Shown: one piece after another, positions 52,740 to 61,590 of the stretch | Position numbering within the stretch: the first letter of the stretch is position 1 | How the letters are laid out: every line of letters starts with the position of its first letter | From: Laedolimicola sp934402125 | GTDB taxonomy: Bacteria > Bacillota > Clostridia > Lachnospirales > Lachnospiraceae | Direction of reading: 5' to 3' | Length of the DNA stretch: 64,000 nucleotides | Assembly (NCBI RefSeq): GCF_052065835.1 | Contig: NZ_JBQHTG010000002.1 | Span: forward strand, 62,001 to 126,000 | Translations under genes and position numbers: made by a program | Notes under the pieces: model-generated | Told to the model about the DNA's origin: nothing | The model's input: the letters and a program-made list of their open reading frames with translations, nothing else | Databases searched by the model: none

Positions 52740-54092
52740 ATGGCATTTGAAAGTTTATCTGATAAATTACAGAATGTATTTAAGAACCTGCGGGGCAAGG
52801 GACGTCTTTCCGAAGCAGATGTAAAAGCATCCTTAAAGGAAGTGAAGATGGCTCTTCTGGAAGCGGACGTAAGCTTTAAGGTAGTAAAGCAGTTTATCAA
52901 GTCTGTGGAGGAGCGTGCCATCGGTGCGGACGTGATGAACAGCCTGACGCCGGGACAGCAGGTAGTAAAGATTGTCCATGAGGAGCTGATTTCCCTGATG
53001 GGAAGCGAGACCACAGAGCTGAAGCTGAAGGGCGCAGGCGATGTGACCGTCCTCATGATGATGGGTCTGCAGGGTGCAGGTAAGACCACCACGGCAGCCA
53101 AGCTGGCTGGAAAGCTGAAGGCCAAGGGAAGAAGAGTTCTTCTGGTAGCCTGTGACGTCTACCGTCCGGCAGCGATTAAGCAGCTGCAGGTCAACGGAGA
53201 GAAGCAGGGCGTGGAAGTGTTCACCATGGGCGAGAACCAGAAGCCGGTGAATATCGCGAAGGGCGCTTATGAGTACGCCCGGAAGAACGGCTTCAGTGTT
53301 GTAATTCTCGATACGGCAGGCCGCCTGCACGTAGACGAGGATATGATGGAGGAGCTGCAGGAGATTAAGGAAAATCTCCATGTGGATCAGGCTCTTCTGA
53401 CCGTAGACGCCATGACCGGACAGGACGCAGTCAATGTGGCCACCGTGTTCAACGATAAGATTGGCATCGACGGCGTGATTTTAACGAAGCTGGATGGCGA
53501 TACCAGAGGCGGAGCGGCCCTGTCTGTCAAGGCAGTGACCGGAAAGCCGATTTTATATATAGGTATGGGCGAGAAGCTGTCGGATCTGGAGCAGTTTTAT
53601 CCGGATCGTATGGCGTCCCGTATCCTCGGAATGGGCGATGTGCTGACCCTGATTGAGAAGGCGCAGGAGACCGTGGACGAGGAAAAAGCCAAGGCCATGA
53701 CGCAGAAGTTGAAGAAAGCGCAGTTTGGCTTTGACGATTATCTGGAGAGCATGAACCAGATGAAGAAAATGGGAGGTCTTTCCAGTGTGCTGGCTATGAT
53801 GCCGGGTCTGGGAAGCCAGATGAAGGACATTGAAAATGCCATCGATGAGAAGAAGATGGCGCGCACCGAGGCGATTATCCTTTCAATGACGCCGAAGGAG
53901 CGGTCCAATCCCGAGATTTTGAACCCCTCAAGAAAGCACCGTATCGCCAGAGGCGCCGGTGTGGACATTGCGGAGGTCAACCGCCTGGTGAAGCAGTTCG
54001 AGCAGATGCGCAAGATGATGAAGCAGATGCCCGGCATGATGGGAATGGGCGGCAAACGTGGTAAAAAGGGACGTATGCGTTTTCCTTTTTAA
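52740..54092 (+). CDS. ffh: Signal recognition particle protein Ffh
   Basis: A 450-residue SRP54 homologue that binds signal peptides on ribosomes. N domain, then G domain with GLQGAGKTT (109-117), DVYRPAAIKQLQV, DTAGRLHVDEDM and TKLDGDTRGG, and a Met-rich M domain ending in KQMPGMMGMGGKRGKKGR. The ATG directly follows the ylxM stop. Confidence 0.97.
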   Translation: MAFESLSDKLQNVFKNLRGKGRLSEADVKASLKEVKMALLEADVSFKVVKQFIKSVEERAIGADVMNSLTPGQQVVKIVHEELISLMGSETTELKLKGAGDVTVLMMMGLQGAGKTTTAAKLAGKLKAKGRRVLLVACDVYRPAAIKQLQVNGEKQGVEVFTMGENQKPVNIAKGAYEYARKNGFSVVILDTAGRLHVDEDMMEELQEIKENLHVDQALLTVDAMTGQDAVNVATVFNDKIGIDGVILTKLDGDTRGGAALSVKAVTGKPILYIGMGEKLSDLEQFYPDRMASRILGMGDVLTLIEKAQETVDEEKAKAMTQKLKKAQFGFDDYLESMNQMKKMGGLSSVLAMMPGLGSQMKDIENAIDEKKMARTEAIILSMTPKERSNPEILNPSRKHRIARGAGVDIAEVNRLVKQFEQMRKMMKQMPGMMGMGGKRGKKGRMRFPF

Positions 54093-54140
54093 ATAAATAA
54101 AAATACTATATTAACAGCAGAAAATGCGGAGGTGAAACAA

Positions 54141-54386
54141 ATGGCAGTAAAGATTAGATTAAGAAGAATGGGTCAGAAGAAAGCTCCTTTCTATAGAATT
54201 ATCGTAGCAGATTCCAGATCCCCGAGAGACGGTCGTTTTATCGAGGAGATCGGAACTTACGATCCGAGCACAGATCCGAGTACTTTCAAGGTAGACGTTG
54301 AGGCAGCTAAGAAGTGGCTTGCAAACGGCGCTCAGCCGACTGAGATGGTAGGCAAGATCCTGAAGGCAGCAGGCGTAGAGAAATAA
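54141..54386 (+). CDS. rpsP: Ribosomal protein bS16
   Basis: An 81-residue small-subunit protein beginning AVKIRLRRMGQKKAPFYRI. ATG 54141 follows GGAGGTGAAACAA; an in-frame GTG at 54132 is inside the ribosome site. It forms a maturation cluster with khpA, rimM and trmD. Confidence 0.97.
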   Translation: MAVKIRLRRMGQKKAPFYRIIVADSRSPRDGRFIEEIGTYDPSTDPSTFKVDVEAAKKWLANGAQPTEMVGKILKAAGVEK

Positions 54387-54398
54387 TCGAGGTATCGA

Positions 54399-54629
54399 AT
54401 GAAAGAATTAGTAGAAGTGATTGCAAAATCACTGGTGGAGCATCCGGATGAGGTTGTCGTTACGGAGACAGAGAATGAGAAAACCATTCTGGTCGAGCTC
54501 CGCGTAGCGCCCTCGGATATGGGAAAGGTAATCGGCAAACAGGGCCGCATTGCCAAGGCCATTCGCAGCGTTGTCAAAGCAGCGTCATCTAAGGAAGAGA
54601 AAAAAGTAGTTGTGGAGATTCTTCAGTAG
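54399..54629 (+). CDS. khpA: KH-domain RNA-binding protein KhpA (YlqC)
   Basis: A 76-residue single KH domain with the GxxG loop in KVIGKQGRIAKAIR. It is a global RNA-binding protein conserved next to rpsP. Confidence 0.94.
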   Translation: MKELVEVIAKSLVEHPDEVVVTETENEKTILVELRVAPSDMGKVIGKQGRIAKAIRSVVKAASSKEEKKVVVEILQ

Positions 54630-54644
54630 AATTCCGCACAGACG

Positions 54645-54662
54645 GCGGGTGGAAACACCCGC
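54645..54662 (+). terminator. Intergenic hairpin, possible attenuator before rimM
   Basis: GCGGGTG pairs with CACCCGC around a GAAA loop, followed by TGTTGTTATA, a weak U-rich tract. It may be only a processing or partial termination site. Confidence 0.4.
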
Positions 54663-54689
54663 TGTTGTTATATAAAGGGAGGAAACACA

Positions 54690-55196
54690 ATGGAACAGTA
54701 TCTGCGTGTAGGCGTCATCGCATCCACACACGGCCTGAAGGGCGAGGTAAAGGTATTCCCCACCACCGATGATCCGGAGCGTTTCCGGAAGCTGAAAAAG
54801 ATATATCTGGATACGGGAAAAGAGTACAAAGAGCTTCAGGTTGCCGGCGTAAAGTTTTTTAAGAATCAGGTGATTTTGAAATTCAAGGAATTCCAGGATA
54901 TCAACGAGGTAGAAAAATACAGAGGAAAAGATCTCTTGATTGATAGAGAGCAGGCAGTCCCGCTTGCGGAAAATGAAAACTTCATTGTAGATTTGATTGA
55001 TATGGACGTATATGATGAGGAGGAGAAGCGTCTGGGCACGCTGACGGATGTGCTGCAGACCGGTGCCAACGATGTCTATGTGGTGGAGACCGAAGAAGGA
55101 AAGGAAATCCTGCTTCCGGCCATTCCATCCTGCATCCTTACGGTGGATGTGGAGAACGCAAGGATGGTTGTGCGGATTCCGGAGGGCCTTCTGTGA
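54690..55196 (+). CDS. rimM: Ribosome maturation factor RimM
   Basis: A 168-residue two-domain protein (RimM N-terminal barrel with GVIASTHGLKGEVKVFP, then a PRC barrel with VDLIDMDVYDEEEKRLG) needed for 30S maturation. Its stop overlaps the trmD start by one base. Confidence 0.95.
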   Translation: MEQYLRVGVIASTHGLKGEVKVFPTTDDPERFRKLKKIYLDTGKEYKELQVAGVKFFKNQVILKFKEFQDINEVEKYRGKDLLIDREQAVPLAENENFIVDLIDMDVYDEEEKRLGTLTDVLQTGANDVYVVETEEGKEILLPAIPSCILTVDVENARMVVRIPEGLL

Positions 55197-56338
55197 TGAA
55201 CCAGTATCACGTACTGACCTTATTTCCGGAAATGATTGAAAATGGCCTGAAAACCAGTATTACAGGCCGGGCCATTGAGCAGGGCGTCATTGGTCTGAAT
55301 GCGGTAAACATTCGCGACTTTGCAGACAATAAGCACAATAAAGTGGACGATTACCCCTACGGCGGCGGCGCGGGCATGGTCATGCAGGCGGAGCCGGTGT
55401 ACCGGGCCTGGGCTTCGGTGACGGAGAAAATCGGGAAAAAGGCCCGGACCATCTATGTGACGCCCCAGGGAACCACCTTCCATCAGGGCATGGCGGAGGA
55501 GCTGGCAAAGGAGGAGCATGTGATTTTCCTTTGCGGCCATTACGAGGGGATCGACGAGCGGGTGCTGACGGAGGTCGTGACGGATTACGTGTCCATCGGG
55601 GATTACGTGCTGACCGGAGGGGAATTCCCAGCCATGGTTATGATTGACGCCATTTCCCGGCTGGTGCCGGGGGTGCTGAATAATGAAGTGTCCGCGGAGT
55701 TTGAAAGCTTCCAGGACGGACTTTTGGAATATCCCCAGTACAGCCGTCCGGAGGTATGGCACGATAAAGAGGTGCCGCCGGTACTGCTGTCCGGTAATCA
55801 TACGAATATCGAAGGCTGGCGGCAGGAGCTGTCCATCTTACGGACCCGGGAACGGCGGCCGGATCTGTATGAAGCATATCAGAAGGAGCAGGCGTTGTCG
55901 CAGCCGGATAAAAAGAAGCGCTTCCGGGGAGTCCTGTTTGATCTGGATAACTGCCTTGCGCGGCAGGAGAGCTATGTGAAGGAAATCCTGGATCTGGCAG
56001 GGGAGAAGGAAATGAAGACAGGCGTATTCAGTTCCCTGGAGGAACAGGAAGCGACCGGCCTTCTGTCGAAGCTGGGAATAGAGGAACAGGTGGATTTTTG
56101 GATCTGCGGGGAAAACTTGGAGACCTTCCGGAAGGCCCTGAAGAAAGGCCGCCTGAAGCCGTCGGAAACCCTTGTATTTGCGGGAAGCCCGGAGATGGTG
56201 GAAGCAGCTCGGAGCCTGAAGCTCCGTACGGTGTACCTTCCGGACAGAGAGGCAGGGGCAAAGGAACCGGGAACAGATTATTACCGCAAAATCGGCGATC
56301 TGGCTGAAGGCATGGCGATTTTGCGCGCTCTGTCATAA
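55196..56338 (+). CDS. trmD: tRNA (guanine-37-N1)-methyltransferase fused to a HAD-like domain
   Basis: A 380-residue protein, about 135 residues longer than a usual TrmD. Residues 1-~238 are a complete SPOUT methyltransferase: DYPYGGGAGMVM, FLCGHYEGIDERV, SIGDYVLTGGE and GNHTNIEGWRQELS. Residues ~243-380 look like a small HAD-type fold: FRGVLFDLDNCLA (D249, D251), a serine in TGVFSSLEEQE, and LVFAGSPEMVEAARSLKLRTVYL-like motif IV, which here lacks the usual acidic pair, so the HAD part may be non-catalytic. No stop or frameshift separates the parts. ATG 55196 overlaps the rimM stop; GTG 55193 is an alternative. Confidence 0.92.
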   Translation: MNQYHVLTLFPEMIENGLKTSITGRAIEQGVIGLNAVNIRDFADNKHNKVDDYPYGGGAGMVMQAEPVYRAWASVTEKIGKKARTIYVTPQGTTFHQGMAEELAKEEHVIFLCGHYEGIDERVLTEVVTDYVSIGDYVLTGGEFPAMVMIDAISRLVPGVLNNEVSAEFESFQDGLLEYPQYSRPEVWHDKEVPPVLLSGNHTNIEGWRQELSILRTRERRPDLYEAYQKEQALSQPDKKKRFRGVLFDLDNCLARQESYVKEILDLAGEKEMKTGVFSSLEEQEATGLLSKLGIEEQVDFWICGENLETFRKALKKGRLKPSETLVFAGSPEMVEAARSLKLRTVYLPDREAGAKEPGTDYYRKIGDLAEGMAILRALS

Positions 56339-56361
56339 CAAAAGAGAAAAGGGAAGAGACA

Positions 56362-57714
56362 TTGGAAGGAAATTTGACGAAGGGTCCTATTTTGAAGACA
56401 TTGACGAAGCTTGCGATTCCCATCATGGCTTCGTCTTTTCTTGGGACGTTATATAACATTACGGATATGGCCTGGATTGGCCGTCTGGGTTCGAAAGCAG
56501 TGGCTGGCGTCGGCGTGGGCGGCATGTATATCTGGCTGTCCCAGGGGCTGGCCTCCATGGCTCGCATGGGCGGTCAGGTACAGGTGGCTCAGTGTATCGG
56601 ACGGGGAGACCGGGAGGCGGCCCGGGGCTATGCCCAGACAGCGGTGCAGCTGGCGACGGTTCTGGGACTGGCTTTTTCGGCGATCTGTGTAATTTTTCTG
56701 CATCCGCTGGTGGATTTTTTTAAACTGACGGATCCGGAGGCGCTGGAGGCGGCTTTCTCTTATATGCTGGTAGCCTGCGGCCTGCTGGTATTTTCGTTTC
56801 TGACGCTGACCCTGACCGGCCTCTATACGGCCCAGGGTGATTCGAAGACCCCATTTGTAGCGAACCTCATCGGTCTGATGACGAACATGATCCTTGATCC
56901 GGTGCTGATTCTGGGCCCGGGTCCGTTCCCGAAGCTGGGAGCGGTGGGAGCGGCCATTGCCACGGTAACCGCGCAGTTTATCGTCATGGGAATCATGATC
57001 CTGGGCGTGGTGCTGCGGCAGAACGGAAATGTATTGAAGGGCATGCGGCTGTTCGCAAAGCCCCAGGTGGAATATGTGAATGGCATCTGTAAAATCGGAA
57101 TTCCCACGGCCCTGCAGGGTATGGCCTACTGTGCCATTTCCATGGTGCTGACCCGGATGGTATCGGCCTTCGGTTCAGCTGCCGTGGCAGTGCAGCGGGT
57201 AGGCGGCCAGATCGAATCCGTCTCCTGGAACACAGCGGACGGCTTCGGAGCGGCTCTGAATGCCTTCATTGGGCAGAATTACGGCGCAGGCAAAATGGAT
57301 CGGGTGAGAAAAGGCTACCGGGCTTCCCTCTGGACGGTGGGAGTCTGGGGCGTCCTGATTACCCTGATCTTTGTGCTGCTGCCGGAGCCTATCGCGAAAA
57401 TCTTTTTCTATGAGCCGGAAGCCATCGCCATTGCGGTGGGCTATCTGATTATCATCGGCTTCTGCGAGGGCTTCATGTGCGAAGAGCTGATGACGGTGGG
57501 CGCTTTATCAGGTCTGGGACGAACCCGCCTGTGCAGCGTCATCAGCATCACCTTCACCAGCGCCCGGATTCCGCTGGCCATTCTTCTGGGCGGACGCATG
57601 GGTCTGACCGGCATTTGGTGGGCGTTCTCATCCACATCCATCGCAAAGGGGATTGTTTTTGTGCTGACTTTCTTCTATATTACCCGGGAGACGAAAAGTT
57701 CTGCGGTTTGGTGA
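56362..57714 (+). CDS. MATE-family multidrug efflux transporter
   Basis: A 450-residue polytopic antiporter with two homologous six-helix halves; landmarks are ALPIMASSFLGTLYNITDMAWIGR-like N-terminal pattern (IPIMASSFLGTLYNITDM), GLMTNMILDPVLI and ALNAFIGQNYGAG. The start is a TTG with AGGGAAGAG upstream; the first in-frame ATG would delete the first helix. It is expected to export drugs or metabolites with Na+ or H+. Confidence 0.92.
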   Translation: MEGNLTKGPILKTLTKLAIPIMASSFLGTLYNITDMAWIGRLGSKAVAGVGVGGMYIWLSQGLASMARMGGQVQVAQCIGRGDREAARGYAQTAVQLATVLGLAFSAICVIFLHPLVDFFKLTDPEALEAAFSYMLVACGLLVFSFLTLTLTGLYTAQGDSKTPFVANLIGLMTNMILDPVLILGPGPFPKLGAVGAAIATVTAQFIVMGIMILGVVLRQNGNVLKGMRLFAKPQVEYVNGICKIGIPTALQGMAYCAISMVLTRMVSAFGSAAVAVQRVGGQIESVSWNTADGFGAALNAFIGQNYGAGKMDRVRKGYRASLWTVGVWGVLITLIFVLLPEPIAKIFFYEPEAIAIAVGYLIIIGFCEGFMCEELMTVGALSGLGRTRLCSVISITFTSARIPLAILLGGRMGLTGIWWAFSSTSIAKGIVFVLTFFYITRETKSSAVW

Positions 57715-57808
57715 AAAAGCTCTTGTATTAGGAACAAAATGTTTCTATAAAATAAAAAAAGATTAAGTGATTGTAAACAACATACAACAGAAAAAAAGGG
57801 TCAATGTT

Positions 57809-58033
57809 ATGAATGAATTAAATGGAGTAATTCACGACGCCAGAAAGCTGGGCATACCCAAAATGCTGATTCTGGGCTTCAGCAGCGGCGTGACTTTTAC
57901 AGTAGGCGGCACACCGATTACTCTGACCGCGCTGGCTATCGCAGGTATCTTGCTGAACATGATTTTGCCGGGAAATGATTACGAATTCGGCGTGAATGGG
58001 TCCGGTGATGAGAACCGGGGTATTCACGCGTAA
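57809..58033 (+). pseudogene. C-terminal remnant of a uracil/xanthine permease
   Basis: A 74-residue frame whose middle (HDARKLGIPKMLILGFSSGV ... LAIAGILLNMILPGNDYEF) matches the end of NCS2 uracil permeases, including the two last hydrophobic segments and the LPGxDYEF ending. The remaining ~350 residues of such a permease are absent; upstream is only an AT-rich gap after the MATE gene. The ribosome site is weak (AAAGGGTC). It is most likely a decayed gene, although a small expressed membrane protein cannot be excluded. Confidence 0.7.
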
Positions 58034-58061
58034 GAATTAAGAAATTTATGCGAAATAAGCC

Positions 58062-58090
58062 TTGCATTTTAGGAAGGCCTATGATAAAAT
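58062..58090 (+). promoter_or_regulatory. Promoter of rplS
   Basis: TTGCAT (58062-58067), a 17-nt spacer and TAAAAT (58085-58090). Confidence 0.7.
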
Positions 58091-58250
58091 TAACCACGTT
58101 GTGATAAAAAGCAGATGGTCCGCTGCTGCAGCAGTGGGAAAAGGGCATCTTTCGTAGGAAAGAGAAGCGAAGCAGATACGCGCCGGCCTCCGGTGCGGTT
58201 TCGGGTCCTTCGTACTGGCGGTAAGAACATCCAGAAAACAAGGAGGAGAC
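58091..58250 (+). promoter_or_regulatory. Probable L19 leader RNA
   Basis: A ~160-nt leader rich in paired segments (CTGCTGCAGCAG at its centre; CCGGCCTCCGG-type pairs) directly upstream of rplS, where many Firmicutes carry the autoregulatory L19 leader. The identity is by position and structure; a covariance search would decide. Confidence 0.5.
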
Positions 58251-58256
58251 AACGAA

Positions 58257-58604
58257 ATGAACGAGATTATTAAGAACATTGAAGCTGAGCAGCTGAAGGC
58301 TGAAGCACCGGAGTTCAAGGTAGGAGATACCGTAAAGGTTTACGGTAAGATCAAAGAGGGAAACCGTGAGCGTATTCAGGTATTCGAGGGTATCGTACTG
58401 AAGAAGCAGGGCGGCGGAGTTCGCGCTACCTTTACTGTAAGAAAGAATTCCAACGGTGTTGGTGTTGAGAAGACATGGCCGCTGCATTCCCCGAACGTAG
58501 AGAAGGTTGAGGTTGTTCGTCATGGTAAAGTAAGACGTGCAAAGCTGAACTACTTAAGAGGACGTGTAGGAAAGCGCGCAAAGGTAAAAGAGCTTGTAAA
58601 ATAA
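58257..58604 (+). CDS. rplS: Ribosomal protein bL19
   Basis: A 115-residue large-subunit protein with VGDTVKVYGKIKEGNRERIQ, VFEGIVLKKQGGG and the C-terminal KLNYLRGRVGKRAKVKE. AAGGAGGAGA precedes the ATG. Confidence 0.97.
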   Translation: MNEIIKNIEAEQLKAEAPEFKVGDTVKVYGKIKEGNRERIQVFEGIVLKKQGGGVRATFTVRKNSNGVGVEKTWPLHSPNVEKVEVVRHGKVRRAKLNYLRGRVGKRAKVKELVK

Positions 58605-58627
58605 TCACGAAGGTTGTTAAGGATAAG

Positions 58628-58654
58628 GGGAGAATGTATATTCTCCCTTTTTCT
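58628..58654 (+). terminator. rplS terminator
   Basis: GGGAGAAT and ATTCTCCC form a perfect stem around GTAT, followed by TTTTTC. Confidence 0.9.
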
Positions 58655-58725
58655 TTCATGTAGCCCATCGCTATGTGAAAGGCCATCCGGCAGAATCCCA
58701 TGAAAAAGATGCGGGAGGTATAACG

Positions 58726-59304
58726 ATGCGAAGAAGAGGACTGAATTTCCGGCGGAGAAAAAAGAAGCTGAATCTGACGGCTCTGCAGGGCGCGGCTTTC
58801 TGGATAGGCGAGGTGTTTCTTGCCTTTGTGGTGGGCTGTATGGTGGTCTGGTTTTTCGGCTATTCCTTAAGTAACGTGGGAGAGTCCATGGAACCGACCC
58901 TGAAAAGCGGAGACAAGGTGCTGATCAACCGGCTGGTCTATGAGGTGAAGTCGCCGGATTACGGAGATTTGATTGTATTTAAGCCAAAGGGCAATCAGAA
59001 CGCCCATTATCATATCAAGCGGGTGGTGGGAAAGCCCGGAGACACGGTTACGGTGAAAAGCGGCCGCGTCTTTGTAAACGGAGAATTGCTGAATGAAACG
59101 GTACAGACAGAGAGTATGCAGGATGCAGGCCTGGCAGAGGACGGCGTGAAGCTGGGTACCGACGAGTATTTTGTGCTGGGCGATAACCGGAACAACAGCG
59201 AGGACAGCCGGAGCGCCAATATCGGCAATGTGAAGAAGGAAGAAATACTGGGCAAGGCCTGGTTTACAGTGACGCCCGGAGAGCGCTTCGGACGTCTGAA
59301 ATAA
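58726..59304 (+). CDS. lepB: Signal peptidase I (first copy)
   Basis: A 192-residue type I signal peptidase with a basic N-terminus, one membrane helix (~24-45), catalytic Ser S54 (VGESMEPTL) and Lys K98 (HYHIKRVVGKPGD), and the GDNRNNSEDSR motif. It removes Sec signal peptides outside the membrane. ATG 58726 follows GGGAGGTATAACG. Confidence 0.95.
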   Translation: MRRRGLNFRRRKKKLNLTALQGAAFWIGEVFLAFVVGCMVVWFFGYSLSNVGESMEPTLKSGDKVLINRLVYEVKSPDYGDLIVFKPKGNQNAHYHIKRVVGKPGDTVTVKSGRVFVNGELLNETVQTESMQDAGLAEDGVKLGTDEYFVLGDNRNNSEDSRSANIGNVKKEEILGKAWFTVTPGERFGRLK

Positions 59305-59320
59305 ATAACGGAGAATGAAT

Positions 59321-60163
59321 ATGAATATACAGTGGTATCCCGGCCATATGACCAAGGCCCGGAGAATGATGCAGGAAAATATCAAGCTGGTGGATCTGGT
59401 GATTGAGCTGGTGGACGCGCGGGTGCCCTTAAGCAGCCGGAATCCGGACATCGATGATCTGGGACGTAATAAGGCGAGACTGCTGCTGCTGAACAAGTCG
59501 GATCTGGCAGACGAGGCAGCCAACGAGGCATGGAGCGCTTATTTCAGGGCAAAGGGCTTTCAGGTCGTAAAGCTGAATTCCCGCAGCGGCGCGGGCTTTA
59601 AAAGCGTAAATGCAGCTGTACAGGAAGCCTGCAAGGAAAAAATCGAGCGTGACCGGCGAAGAGGAATTCTGAACCGGCCGGTCCGGGCCATGGTGGCAGG
59701 TATCCCCAACGTGGGAAAATCCACCTTTATCAATAGCTTTGCGGGCAAGGCCTGCACCAAGACCGGCAATAAGCCCGGCGTCACCAAGGGAGCCCAGTGG
59801 GTGCGTCTGAATAAGCAGGTAGAGCTTCTGGATACGCCGGGAATCCTCTGGCCCAAGTTTGAGGACCAGGAGGTGGGCATCAAGCTTGCCATGATTGGAT
59901 CGATTAAAGAAGAGATCCTGAATATCGAGGAGCTGTCCATGGAACTTCTGAAGCTTCTGAAGGCCCGCTACAGTGGTACGCTGGTGGAACGCTACGGGGC
60001 AGACGAAGCGCTGGGGGAAGTGGAACTTCTGGGCGAAATCGCGAAACGGCGGGGCTGCCTGCAGAAGGGCGGCGAACCGGATCTGACCAAGGCGGCAGTG
60101 ATTCTTTTGGAGGATTTCCGGAGTGGAAAGCTGGGACGTATTACCCTGGAGCTGCCGGAATAA
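59321..60163 (+). CDS. rbgA: Ribosome biogenesis GTPase RbgA (YlqF)
   Basis: A 280-residue circularly permuted GTPase for late 50S assembly: N-terminal IQWYPGHMTKARR, G4 NKSD (58-61), G1 GIPNVGKST (127-135) and G3 DTPG (171-174). ATG 59321 is spaced correctly from CGGAGA; ATG 59315 is too close. It sits between two signal peptidase genes. Confidence 0.96.
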   Translation: MNIQWYPGHMTKARRMMQENIKLVDLVIELVDARVPLSSRNPDIDDLGRNKARLLLLNKSDLADEAANEAWSAYFRAKGFQVVKLNSRSGAGFKSVNAAVQEACKEKIERDRRRGILNRPVRAMVAGIPNVGKSTFINSFAGKACTKTGNKPGVTKGAQWVRLNKQVELLDTPGILWPKFEDQEVGIKLAMIGSIKEEILNIEELSMELLKLLKARYSGTLVERYGADEALGEVELLGEIAKRRGCLQKGGEPDLTKAAVILLEDFRSGKLGRITLELPE

Positions 60164-60179
60164 GCAGGAGGACAGACGA

Positions 60180-60755
60180 ATGGCAAAGAAAGACAGACAG
60201 GAAGAAATCGAAGAAGAGAAGCCGAATGTAATGCGGGAGCTCCTGGGAATGCTGGTCTATGTGGGCGTTGTTCTGGTGATCACCTTCCTGATTATTACCT
60301 TTGTGGGACAGCGGACTCATGTGAGCGGCGAGTCCATGGAGAATACTCTGGACGACGGGGATCAGCTCATTGTGGATAAGCTTACATACCGGTTCCATGA
60401 CCCGGAGCGTTTTGATATCATCGTATTTCCGTTCCGATATAAGGATAATACCTACTATATCAAGCGGATCATCGGACTGCCCGGTGAGACAGTTCAGATC
60501 ACAGATGGAGAGATCTATATCAATGGGGAGCTGTTGAAGGAATCCTACGGGCGTGAAGTGATGCAGGACGCAGGACTGGCGGCAGAACCCATTACCCTGG
60601 GTGAGGATGAGTATTTTGTGCTGGGTGATAATCGGAATTACAGCTCGGACAGCCGTGACCCAAGCGTGGCGCTGATTCACCGGAAGGAGATCATCGGCCG
60701 GGCATGGCTGCGGATCTGGCCGCTGAATTCTTTTGGGATTCTGAAGCATCAATAG
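60180..60755 (+). CDS. lepB: Signal peptidase I (second copy)
   Basis: A 191-residue paralogue with an acidic N-terminus (DRQEEIEEEKPN), one membrane helix (~24-43), catalytic S52 (VSGESMENTL) and K95 (YYIKRIIGLPG), and GDNRNYSSDSRD. Sequence divergence from the first copy suggests different substrates or timing. ATG 60180 follows AGGAGGACAG. Confidence 0.95.
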   Translation: MAKKDRQEEIEEEKPNVMRELLGMLVYVGVVLVITFLIITFVGQRTHVSGESMENTLDDGDQLIVDKLTYRFHDPERFDIIVFPFRYKDNTYYIKRIIGLPGETVQITDGEIYINGELLKESYGREVMQDAGLAAEPITLGEDEYFVLGDNRNYSSDSRDPSVALIHRKEIIGRAWLRIWPLNSFGILKHQ

Positions 60756-60765
60756 GAGTGGGAAC

Positions 60766-61434
60766 ATGACAAAGACAGAACAGCTGCGCCTGGAGCGTGA
60801 ACAGCGGAAGCTGGAAAAATTACAGAAGGAGCGTGAGCGTCTGGAAGCTATGCGCTCCTTTGAGCACCAGTATGAGGGCTATGGAGCTGTCTGCGGTATC
60901 GACGAGGTGGGAAGAGGCCCGCTGGCCGGTCCGGTGGTGGCCGGAGCGGTGATTCTGCCGACGGACTGTGAGATTCTGTATCTCAACGATTCCAAGAAGC
61001 TTTCCGAGAAAAAGAGGGAGCTTCTATACGATGAGATTATGGAAAAGGCCGTGGCTACGGGAATCGGCGTTATCAGCCCGGCCCGCATTGACGAGATCAA
61101 TATTTTACAGGCCACCTATGAGGCCATGCGGATGGCGATTGGAAATCTGGAGATACAGCCGTCGGTGCTGCTGAACGACGCGGTGACCATTCCGCTGGTG
61201 GAACTTCCCCAGGTGCCAATTATCAAGGGCGACGCAAAAAGTGTGTCCATTGCGGCAGCCAGTATCATTGCCAAGGTGACGCGTGACCGGATGATGGCAG
61301 AATATGAAGAAATATATCCGGGCTATGGCTTTGCCTCCAATAAAGGTTACGGTTCGGCCCAGCATATCGCGGCCTTGAAGGAGCTGGGGCTGACGCCGAT
61401 TCACCGCAGAACATTTATCAAAAATTTTACGTAA
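60766..61434 (+). CDS. rnhB: Ribonuclease HII
   Basis: A 222-residue RNase HII removing RNA primers and ribonucleotides. The DEVGRGPLAGP motif supplies D46 and E47. An N-terminal ~30-residue charged coiled coil (LRLEREQRKLEKLQKERERL) precedes the catalytic domain. Full length. Confidence 0.96.
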   Translation: MTKTEQLRLEREQRKLEKLQKERERLEAMRSFEHQYEGYGAVCGIDEVGRGPLAGPVVAGAVILPTDCEILYLNDSKKLSEKKRELLYDEIMEKAVATGIGVISPARIDEINILQATYEAMRMAIGNLEIQPSVLLNDAVTIPLVELPQVPIIKGDAKSVSIAAASIIAKVTRDRMMAEYEEIYPGYGFASNKGYGSAQHIAALKELGLTPIHRRTFIKNFT

Positions 61435-61448
61435 ATAATTTAGAGGGC

Positions 61449-61560
61449 GTGAAAAGGATAGTGAAAACAAGTGTCAAGCTTGCTTGTAAGCTTGTTTTTG
61501 CTATTCTTTTCACATCGGATGAATATCCGATGCTTCTTGAATTGTTTACAATTCAAGAAG
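61449..61560. other. Three consecutive inverted repeats between rnhB and yraN
   Basis: A 23-bp arm pair (61449-61471 with 61491-61513, three G-U differences), then CATCGGAT-GAAT-ATCCGATG (61513-61532), then a perfect 13-bp pair (61533-61545 with 61548-61560). None ends in a clean T run. They may be a transcription-end region plus a palindromic repeat, or a structured RNA. Confidence 0.7.
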
Positions 61561-61590
61561 ATTACGCTGAAAAAAATTAGGAGGGCTTCT

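Noticed and set aside
57767..57808. GTG start extending the permease remnant
   Set aside because: No ribosome site precedes it, and the added residues (VNNIQQKKRVN) do not match permease sequence.
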